A stretch of DNA of 64,000 bases from Rhipicephalus microplus. Taxonomy: Eukaryota > Arthropoda > Arachnida > Ixodida > Ixodidae. Under the pieces are notes generated by a model. That model was not told the origin of the DNA and did not search any database. It saw only the letters and a program-made list of their open reading frames with translations. Location of the stretch: NCBI RefSeq assembly GCF_043290135.1, contig NC_134710.1, forward strand, positions 204,188,192 through 204,252,191, given 5' to 3'. This document shows positions 55,987 through 64,000 of the stretch, piece after piece. The translations under genes and the position numbers were made by a program. The number at the start of each line of letters is the position of its first letter. The stretch's first letter is position 1.

Positions 55987-56505
55987 TCACAGAAGGTACG
56001 TTTCGAAGGAAAAGTATCTGTCACCATTCACTAGACGCGGTGATCGCAGAGGAGGTGATGGAATCAAGTAGCGAATGCATTCGTGCAGCCGGGGATGTCT
56101 GGAGAGGCTGTACAGACACTCACATCGTTGACTTAGTGGGAGCGAAGTGTCGGGCCTGTCGAACTCAGTGACCTTCCGGCGTTCGACAGCGGCAGCTTGC
56201 ACAAGAAAGCGAAGACGTAGGGCTTGCCTGGCCAACGCTAGATGGTGAAAGCAAGCCTCGCCAAGGTCGGGCGATGAGAAGAAACTCTGTGTCCAGGGGG
56301 CAACCTTGCTGCGGGAGCTCTGCTGGCTCCCACTCCTGCGCCCTGGCCACCTTCTTCCCTTGGTCCCGACTCGGCCTCCTCTCTTAAGTTTCGCCGAGAT
56401 CTTAAAATGCTCACCCTCCACGTGCCGCAGCCGCGTGTCGTCTTCCTCGTCTTCTTCGGTTGAGGCTGATGGCAAGGTAAATACAATTAGCAGCAAAGGC
56501 TGCAT
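55987..56505 (-). CDS. Candidate small secreted protein, 172 aa
   Basis: From ATG at 56505-56503 (context TTTGCTATGCAG) the frame encodes a hydrophobic start, MQPLLLIVFTLPSAS, then an acidic run TEEDEEDD, a form typical of a signal peptide followed by a mature chain. Next come a basic stretch (KLKRGGRVGTKGRRWPGRRS), an Ala/Leu-rich helix (HHLALARQALRLRFLVQAAA) and a C-terminus with cysteines (CECLYSLSRHPRLHECIRYL). The frame is open a further 55 codons upstream. No poly(A) signal is obvious downstream. The segment is GC-richer than its surroundings, which also favours chance frames. Unknown function; ticks have many lineage-specific secreted proteins, but I cannot assign a family. Confidence 0.35.
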   Translation of the reverse strand: MQPLLLIVFTLPSASTEEDEEDDTRLRHVEGEHFKISAKLKRGGRVGTKGRRWPGRRSGSQQSSRSKVAPWTQSFFSSPDLGEACFHHLALARQALRLRFLVQAAAVERRKVTEFDRPDTSLPLSQRCECLYSLSRHPRLHECIRYLIPSPPLRSPRLVNGDRYFSFETYLL

Positions 56506-56670
56506 AGCAAACCATACATTCTGAAAATAGTAGCTCTGTGAGGAGGAAACAGCGCCATTTCTAGGAGGAGGAGGAAACACTTCCGGTTCAACAAAAATAA
56601 AGCTGATGTGACGCAACAGCTGGTGAACAAGTGACGTCAGTTCCTGTGCACTATCGTGAAATTTGATCAC

Positions 56671-58716
56671 AAATTACTTTTCATAGACCCCTGATCGCTG
56701 AAGACTTGCTAAGACAATTGCTGCCGAGTTCCCCACGAGTGCACTTTAAGTCAACACCGGCTACTCTAATACCAACTCATGACTATATAGTGATGTTTAC
56801 TACCGTTCACTTTGTCTTGGTTTTAAAATAAAACTTCTAACATTTATTTGGCATTCGGGGCAGATTCCGCTGAACGATTAAAGCAGCCAGCAGCGTATAC
56901 CTGTCATATCTTGAGCATTGCATAATTGATTTGAACATACGCAGGTTCTTTAGCATGACAATGATTGTGTTATTCAGTTTTATTGAAAAGAAATGACGCC
57001 TATTCATGTCTAAGCTTTGCCATTTCAGTTGTTTTCAATAGCATCAATTACTCAAGTTTAACACACTGCACACAATGGTAATTGCCACAAAAAAATTCTG
57101 CTGACAGTACTTGTGTTATGTCGTTTTTTGCATCAAGCTCCGATGAATTACCGCTGCGTATGCGAATGCAGACATGTGAATTATAGCGTTATAGATACTT
57201 CGGCAATCTGCTCACCGATAAAGCCATTAATGGTAGGCACTGCATGCTCAAGAAGGAAGCCGGGCGTGAAAACGTTCACTAACAATAAAACGTTTGTCAC
57301 AATTTCGTGCACTGCAGAGAATGCAAGCACGCGAGGAACAAAAAACACGTGAGGGACTGTGTCATTGCAGACCAATTTTACGAGCGTGCATTTCCGTGTA
57401 CGGCAAGAGCTCCACTGTGTAATAATAGCGTGGGCAGAGGGCACTAAAAAGTTTTGTAATAAAAAATAATTGTCATAAATTATGTGCTCATTACACACAT
57501 ATTATTGTTGGGAGAAAAAATGACATTAGTCAAACATAGTGATTGCTTCGACTTTGAATGAAGCTTGGTTTTTCAGTATTAGTGTTTTTCCCCCACACAT
57601 GGTCGCGCTTAATTCGCAGCTCCCATATCTGCCCATGTTGATGCCGTTAGCGATAGCTTCTGAACGGCTTTTTGCCAAAACTTCTGTGATATAATTGAGT
57701 AGACCTTGCAGATGGCGTCGTGCACTATCCATATGCGCACTTGCACATGACAGCCCGAAAAGGCGCCCCCCTTTCGGCAGCGCAAGCGCACAGGTGTTAT
57801 GAATTCCCAACAGTGATAGAAGGTACCACTCTCGAGGCGTGATAAAACACCCTCTGAAAGTGGAGCTGTATTTGCGCACTTATGCATGGCTCGGAACTGC
57901 TTTAAGCACCATAAGTTTAATATATTTTGCCATCATGAAACTGATCAGAGTAAATTTTTTTGTGAAATAAAAAAAACGATGTGATTTGACTACCATTGCA
58001 TATTTAATTATAACGATGTACACATTCCCAATTAAACGTCTAAAAATGACGTTATTTTGTTTAGGTGAACATGACTGTCCTCACTTCAAGCGCAATCTCA
58101 TGAATTTATTAAGTGCACCAGCAGCTGAAATAATACGAAAAGCATTAATTCATTCCGCAGCGCGACGCACTAAATGACTCAACCATGCAGGCGTATGCAT
58201 CATTGAGTGTTAAACGGGTAGCTATTTACATAACCTTTATGCTGGTGACATGCACATCTCCGAGAGGCTCCAGCGTGGCGAATACTTGTTCATTGTCACC
58301 CACGAGTTTATGCAATGGGTAAAAGTTCGCGCTTTGTATAGGGCGCCGCCCCACTCGTTTTTCGCCGCACTTGGAATACGTGCAACCGCCTTGTACATTG
58401 ACCTCTACAGGACATGGTCACCCATGCTTGAACGCATATGCATCCAGGGGAGTTTCACAGATGTCTCCTCGTTTAGTCCGTGTTGTGCCGTAGACGGCAT
58501 GAAGGCCACTTTGTTCACCGCGTCAGCCGTGTTTGCTAACGGAGTCAGCTGCTCGGTTTTGTTTCCCTGGCAGACCTCTTTATTCACATCGGACTCATGT
58601 CTTTCCTTTGCAATAAAAGTGACTTTAGTTAGGTTCCCCTACTACTTTCTAACACCACCCTGACTAAACGCTAAATTTCTATTGATATAGTTAGGATAAG
58701 CATCATGCTTTTGTTT
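56671..58716. other. No recognised gene; one unassigned open frame
   Basis: A plus-strand frame at 58250-58663 (137 codons, MHISERLQRGEYLF) has no recognised motif and no clear transcript signals. Minus-strand frames at 57526-57887 overlap in two phases, a sign of chance. Confidence 0.4.
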
Positions 58717-58733
58717 ATTATATATGTATATAT

Positions 58734-58798
<65 letters not shown>

Positions 58799-59012
58799 CA
58801 GGCATGGTGGTTGAGTGGCCGTAGCGTTGCATATAGTCTAGTAGATCCTCCGTGAGTGGTCACAACGTGGTTTATTTCGACGTTTCGGCCTAGAGTCTGG
58901 CCTTCATCAGGAATAAAAAAAAAAGGCCAGACTCTAGGCCGAAACGTCGAAATAAACCACGTTGTGACCACTCACGGAGGATCTACTAGACTATATATAT
59001 ATATATATATAC
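58717..59012. mobile_element. Fold-back Penelope-like terminal unit with perfect 74-bp arms, in (TA)n
   Basis: A (TA)n tract (about 58717-58796) leads into a head, GGCAGGCATGGTGGTTGAG, shared with 20855. The arms at 58831-58904 and 58923-58996 are perfect complements by base-by-base comparison, with an 18-nt spacer (58905-58922) containing an A run. (AT)n follows to 59011. The hammerhead-like core is complete only on the minus strand of the left arm, because the spacer supplies its CTGATGA. The right arm starts within stem II. No coding content. Confidence 0.7.
58879..58910 (-). ncRNA. Hammerhead-ribozyme-like core
   Basis: On the minus strand: CTGATGA (58910-58904), stem II GGCC / GGCC with its inner AGA / TCT pairs, GAAA (58886-58883), then C and GTC (58882-58879). 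Stem I is TTC before CTGATGA pairing with GAA after GTC. That pairing differs from the 63088 core (TCCC with GGGA), which is compensatory change. Confidence 0.55.
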
Positions 59013-59180
59013 CATAATGAAAAACATCCACCATAACAATGGTGGATTCTACCAACCACCATTTTGGTGGATTATGGCGGTGGAAATGTTGTAGCACATG
59101 GTGTATGGTGGCGTATGATGGAGCGGATGGTGGATGGCGCGCTCCAGCCGTCAATGTTGGAGCGCTAAGCAGTGTCAGAA
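59013..59180. repeat. CCACCAT / GGTGGAT-rich repeat
   Basis: Irregular repeats of ATCCACCAT, ACCACCATTTTGGTGGAT and GATGGTGGATGG. Similar phrases occur at 60710-60950. Both lie next to a (TA)n array. Confidence 0.6.
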
Positions 59181-59239
59181 CCACCAGGACGAGCTGCCAC
59201 TAAAAAATAATAAAAATAATTGTATAAAATAGAATGTAG

Positions 59240-59340
59240 CAAGCACCCGTAAAAAAACTATGGCAGCGGGGAATCGAACTTCCCACCTCCAAATTTTGAA
59301 CTGAGCACACTAACTGCTGCGCCACGCGACAGATGGCAGT
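59240..59340 (-). mobile_element. tRNA-derived SINE head
   Basis: On the minus strand: GCGTGGCGCAGCAGTTAG (A box region), GTGCTCAG, then GGGAAGTTCGATTCCCCGC (B box). It is a third tRNA-like SINE family here, different from Ruka; no anticodon-arm fold. Confidence 0.6.
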
Positions 59341-60709
59341 TGTTGTGTCAAAGAAGTACTTAACTCACAAACTCAATCTTGCACTTCAGTTTTGTTTGTC
59401 GCTTAATCGGGATTGACGGGATCAGCACCTGCTACTAACATTTGCACATTTCATAAACATGAACAAGTGCGACCTGTAACGATTGCCACTGCGATAATGG
59501 CAACAACGCTATGTTTTTGTTACAATTCGCCACTGCAAGAAAACAAACAACTCACTGGACTGAGCAGCAGGTAGAGTTTATCGGCGGTTACTGCCAAGTT
59601 TAATATCAGTTTCTCGCTCCTTCCAAGGGGTGATATCTGTTCATGCTTTATGACGTTTCTATGCTCATTCGACAGATACGTCCCTACACTTGATTGTGAT
59701 GTTTTTCACGCAACGCACACCGCAGTCGTGCCAGCACTATGCTGTTGCTCTGTCGTTAGGAACAACTACATAACGGCTTGTCCAAAGCGAATGCAGTGCG
59801 CCAGAAACATTATGCTATCATATTGGTTCAGTAAGCATACAAATTGACGTGTCTATGTTCTCGCTTCGAGCCAGCGAAGTGCCGGCGAGTGCGACTGGCG
59901 GCTGTCGGTGAGGGGAGGCGTACCTTTGGTGAAAGTGCTGCAAGCGCGTCGCATCGATGTTTGTCGCTTCTCACACGGACCCCGTACTCCATAAAAAAGG
60001 CTTCATTTGGGTTAAATGATGCCGCAGCTGTGCTGTATTGTCATTTTTACTCGTCGAAATTGTGTATTCTGAAACCCAGAAGCGCCGATAACACTTGTGC
60101 GGGCTTGGTCGGTATGACTAACCCATGGTGGAAATCATGGTGGTAGAACAGAAGGGTGAAAGTCAAATTCGCTGGGGTTCATCTCGACGCATGTCGAAAG
60201 TTGAAAGTTTATGCGTAATCGCACGCACTTTGTTAACTTAAAGGTACGGCTCAAACAATAGAGAGTGCAAGAACTACCAGAGTTGCGTTTCTAGCATGGC
60301 GACACCTAGAAACCGCTGTGTTCTGCTGTAACATTGAAAGGGGCAATTGCAAACTGGAGCCCATTTATTTGTCGACAACTGCTCGCCGATGTAAAACATT
60401 TATTGCCATGTTCACAATGAAAACTCCAGTCTTCTAAACATCACAAGAACCACAACAAAAAAACATGTCGTGGATGTCAAACTGATGTAAGTACGTGCGC
60501 GAATTGTAAACATATTCCCGGCCACATATTCTATGCTTCACAAAGATTGAAGCGTTGTTGACGCCACAGAAATAAAAAAAACGTACTAGAAGGCGTAATG
60601 AGCAGAGCAGCATTGGTTTCTTTTGACCGTAAACATATATCTCGGCGCAATCAAGAATGAAACAGTACAAATAAGTGATTTCACATACTGTCATGTCCTT
60701 TTCATTATG
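59341..60709. other. No recognised gene
   Basis: No motif-bearing frames; the region is AT-rich with a few GC-richer patches. Confidence 0.5.
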
Positions 60710-60956
60710 CCACCATCATGCACCAAGCTTCCATCATGCCACCATCATCCACCTTGCTCACCAAGCCTTCCACCAAACACATTTTGCCTCGCCACCATGA
60801 GCCGGCATTTTCCACCATCACCACCATTGGCTCGCCGCCACCACCACCATCTGCCCCCATTTTTTCACTCTCGCCGTCATTAGTCATTATGCCCACTACA
60901 GTTTCCACCATATCCGCCAACGATTCCAGTATCCACCAACCCATGATTTCCAATAG
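60710..60956. repeat. CCACCAT-rich repeat left of a (TA)n array
   Basis: Irregular copies of GCCACCATCATG, TTCCACCATCACCACCAT and similar. Related to 59013-59180. Confidence 0.6.
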
Positions 60957-61191
<235 letters not shown>

Positions 61192-61199
61192 TATGCATG

Positions 61200-62900
61200 A
61201 TGCTGTTGCACAACACTCAGCCTTGACTGCATAGCGTGCAGATTTTCGACGTTTCATGGTGCTCGAGTTTCGTGTTCTGGCCCCTTGAAAAGGCGTTGCC
61301 TGAAATCTTGGCGAAGGTTCTGGTGAGCGAAACTTGTTGACAAGGTTCGAGACCAACACGGAAACACTGGTGTCTGTCCTGCCGCCGCTGGTGGGCCGAG
61401 CTGCAGACGAATTCTCCTGCGAGACATCCGTGTGAACACATGAGCCATTTCCCGACATGGGTTGTGACGCAGCTCTTGGTCGGGCAGCCATCTTGCGACA
61501 GTACTCTCAGACATGGTTGAACTGGTGGCTTCTGGTGAAGTATCACTTGCACACGTGGTGTATAGGGAGGCAACAACAGGAAAGCTGCTCCGCGACAATA
61601 ACTCAATGACAAATTCTCAGCCTGGCTAGGTACCTTGGTTTTCTCGAAGAAGACATCCCTTCAAAACCCAGTATCTGCGCGACTGAGCGTCTGTGCGTCT
61701 TTAGAAATTATTGTATGTGGCGTCTGCAAACACGGCTGTGTCTGGTGAGGGCTCATCTTGTTCGCATCCTCAGAAAGGCCTTCTTTGTAAATCGGTAAAG
61801 AGTACATGGTGTTATAGACGATCACTCACATGGTCTGCTAGGGTTCAGTGGTATCTCGCTCGATAGGGGTGAGCGCCTCCACGTCCTCAAACAACAACGA
61901 GCATGCGGATGGAATTTCCTGAGGAAGGTCAGGTGGTAGTATTGCCAGGTCTTATACAGATGCAGAGTCTGTGACTTGCAGAGGATCACTGTGGTCACTG
62001 TTGTCAGGGTCAGCAGCAGGAAGCTCTTGCTGCTGGATGTATTCCACCACCTCGATGTATTCCGTTGATGAACTGGAAAAAACCATTGCAACCTCGAGGT
62101 GGTGCCAATACTGAGCTCCGCCCTCGGTGAAAGTCTCAGGCGTTTTAAAGGCTACAGAAATCCGGTCGAAGGCTGCTATGATCTGGGTGCTGCATTCCGT
62201 TCAGGACTGCTGCCGCACGCCTTTATATTTCTGTGACACGCCATGGTCCCATCTCGAAGGCGGTCAATGGCAACACACCATTTCTGTTGGTCCGTTTGAT
62301 TCTCTCGAGCTCCTAGGGGGTTCACGGGTGCCACCCAGTGGTCGGCGTCCTTCTGGAGCCTGTCGAATTTCTGTGGTTTTCGGATGGCTAGCGATGGGGG
62401 GTCGGCACGTGAGAATGCCGAGAATACTGAGTTGAAGCAGCCGATCTGGTTTTAGAGCTGCAGGAGGGCGCACCTCCTCTCTCTGCGTTGCTCAGATGAG
62501 CAGGCCTCAAGGTCTTGTAAGACCACTTCATCCAACATGCCGTGGCTTGCACACAGGACCGGCAAGATGCCAGGGAACTGCACGGAGCTCGTCATTGTAA
62601 CAGCGTTGACCATGACCTCGAGTCGTGCGATGGTACGCCGCAGCTCCACGGCACTATTGCACGAGGCCTCGGAACCACTTTGATTTGCGTCCGCGGAGTA
62701 TGTGGTGCGAGCAGTATTCACGGTGGCGACATGCACGTCCGAAAGCCTGAACAGCGTCCCTTGGATGTTCCGCAATTGTAAGAAAACTGGGGACGAGATG
62801 CAGGTCACGGAAAGCGTGCGCGACGTTCTCAGATGAGAGCAGCCCATGCACACACTGAGATGAAGGTGGTAGCCTGTCATCTGTCAAACGGTACCGTAAA
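61200..62900 (-). other. Unassigned block of broken minus-strand frames between (TA)n arrays
   Basis: GC-richer than the flanks. Minus-strand pieces, for example SCNSAVELRRTIARLEVMVN (within 62452-62880) and GRTDTSVSVLVSNLVNKFRS (61217-61491), look like protein rather than noise, but stops and frame changes separate them. I found no reverse transcriptase, transposase or integrase motif. Possibly an old transposon ORF or a gene fragment. Confidence 0.35.
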
Positions 62901-62901
62901 A

Positions 62902-62989
<88 letters not shown>

Positions 62990-63087
62990 GGAGTAGTAAT
63001 TCAATGGGCCAGTTAGTCTTCGTGAAGATATGGGATATGGCACAACGGGAGCATTTCAACAAGGATAAATATATTTATTTATTTCCC

Positions 63088-63119
63088 AACAGTTTCGGGA
63101 GGGGTCCTCCCTTCATCAG
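63088..63119 (-). ncRNA. Hammerhead-ribozyme-like core, left arm
   Basis: On the minus strand: CTGATGA (63119-63113), stem II GGGAGG with CCTCCC, GAAA (63096-63093), C, T and GTT (63092-63088). Stem I is TCCC before CTGATGA and GGGA after GTT, four pairs. Confidence 0.55.
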
Positions 63120-63394
63120 GGGATGAGTTATACTGACATGAACTTCCAAACTTCATTGCTTCCGCGTCCCTCTCGCCTTGAAAGATGTTTGCGAGAAGAT
63201 TAAAGGTAAAGAGCCTACCGACCCATTAAGGGGAAACCCTTTCTTTACGCACGCCGTCGCGGACCCCTCCCGCCACCGCGGCGACAATCTTGGGTGGCCC
63301 GACACACGTCGAGAACTGAACAGCACGTGATAAGAACCAGATGTGGACGTACACGGACAGTTGGTTTCGTTCTCAGTGTTGACAGTGGTTTTTT

Positions 63395-63505
63395 CCCTTT
63401 TTTAGGTTCTTTCTTTTCTTTCTTTTTCATTTTTTCTTTTTTTTCTTTTCGTCTTTTTTCTTCCCCCTTTTTTTCTTTTTTCTTTTTTTTTCTTTCCTTT
63501 TTAGT
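63395..63505. repeat. Polypyrimidine tract
   Basis: Over 100 bases of mostly T with C on the plus strand, in the spacer of the fold-back. Confidence 0.9.
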
Positions 63506-63592
63506 TCCCTCTCACTCTCGCAAACATCTTTCAAGGCGAGAGGGACGTGGAAGCAACGAAGTTTGGAAGTTCATGTCAGTATAACTCATCCC

Positions 63593-63624
63593 CTGATGAA
63601 GGGAGGACCCTTCCCGAAACTGTT
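63593..63624 (+). ncRNA. Hammerhead-ribozyme-like core, right arm
   Basis: CTGATGA (63593-63599), stem II GGGAGG with CTTCCC (one G-T pair where the left arm has G-C), GAAA (63616-63619), C, T and GTT (63620-63624). Stem I TCCC / GGGA is kept. The one change in stem II preserves pairing. Confidence 0.55.
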
Positions 63625-63672
63625 GGGAAATAAATAAATATTTCTATCCTTGTTGGCAACGCTCCCGTTTTG

Positions 63673-63729
<57 letters not shown>

Positions 63730-63731
<2 letters not shown>

Positions 63732-64000
63732 TACTTGTTGACTTCTAATTGATATAAGCCAATACTACGATAATGTGCAAACCACAGCCCAGGTACCTAG
63801 GGCCATGGGTAACCAGTATCTGAAGCATAAGTAAAGAAAAGGAATAACAGTCAACACCCTTTCTTCCGTTCACTTTTAGGCAGACCCAGCATGTGGATGT
63901 GATGGTGGTGAAAGTATTACATTAAATAAATTTAAAACTTGCTTTGAGTTTGAAGACGGCGGTTCATAACCTAAAACACCAAGACAAAGAACAAACGCAG
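63730..64000. other. No recognised gene
   Basis: AT-rich sequence to the window edge; nothing recognised. Confidence 0.5.

Larger units (their letters stand above)
62904..63729. mobile_element. Fold-back Penelope-like terminal unit with ~158-bp arms, in (TA)n
   Basis: Bounded by (TA)n at 62904-62986 and about 63675-63729. The arms are 63039-63196 and 63516-63674, nearly identical as inverted copies with about ten scattered differences. Each contains GGGGATGAGTTATACTGAC and a hammerhead-like core. The spacer (63197-63515) is unique and includes a T/C-rich tract (63395-63505). The head (62987-63038) is single copy. It is a different family from 20855 and 58797 but has the same plan. Confidence 0.7.

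Noticed and set aside
58250..58663. 137-codon frame as a gene
   Set aside because: No motif, signal peptide, splice or poly(A) evidence beyond length; kept only as part of a gap note.

Overview
The window looks like repeat-dense nuclear DNA from a metastriate (ixodid) tick, probably Rhipicephalus or a close relative. The main evidence is at least seven copies of a tRNA-derived SINE of the Ruka type (head near CCCCGCCGCGGTGGTCTAG, body with GTTAAAGAACCCCAGGTGG, end near GGGACGTTAAACCCCACA). With them are an RTE-clade LINE ending in (GAT)n, decayed I-type LINEs with RNase H, Gypsy LTR elements and Penelope-like fragments. There are no operons, ribosome binding sites, rRNA or intact tRNA genes. 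Almost every long open frame belongs to a transposable element or is a shadow of one.

Layout. 1-590: 3' end of an RTE element. 608-3776: a decayed Gypsy gag/protease segment with one LTR at its 5' side, an inverted LTR piece at the other, and a SINE inside. 5640-10830: a nearly full-length but broken I-type LINE. 11950-15000: remnants of a second I-type LINE and of a Tx1/L1-type LINE. 17560-19830: a third I-type remnant split by a young SINE and a (TTA)n tract. 20795-21102: a perfect fold-back with hammerhead-ribozyme-like cores, inside (TA)n. 21114-27534: a Gypsy element on the minus strand with identical 101-bp LTRs, a GGGAAAC -1 frameshift heptamer between gag and pol, and an RTE copy inserted in its RNase H region. 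27860-28870: two Penelope-type GIY-YIG segments head to head. 31176-33302: a repeat family in inverted orientation. 33740-34690: a CR1/Jockey-type RT fragment. 36946-40914: a candidate terminal-inverted-repeat DNA element holding a second, nearly complete but broken RTE copy. 41410-41900: another Penelope endonuclease fragment. 46750-48130: a Gypsy pol remnant with two old SINEs. 58717-59012 and 62904-63729: two more fold-backs with hammerhead-like cores inside (TA)n.

Host genes are few and uncertain. The best case is a pair of duplicated short exons (45360-45465 and 45855-about 46060) that keep the same reading frame and a CXXCH motif; the second carries a stop codon and an AATAAA signal. 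A GC-rich candidate first exon ends at a splice donor at 48716. A 172-codon minus-strand frame with a signal-peptide-like start lies at 55987-56505.

The most interesting signal is the set of three palindromic Penelope-like units. Each has a CTGATGA / stem II / GAAAC core and each is bounded by (TA)n. The arms are perfect or nearly so within a unit but clearly different between units, so the inversion seems to be made anew in each copy.
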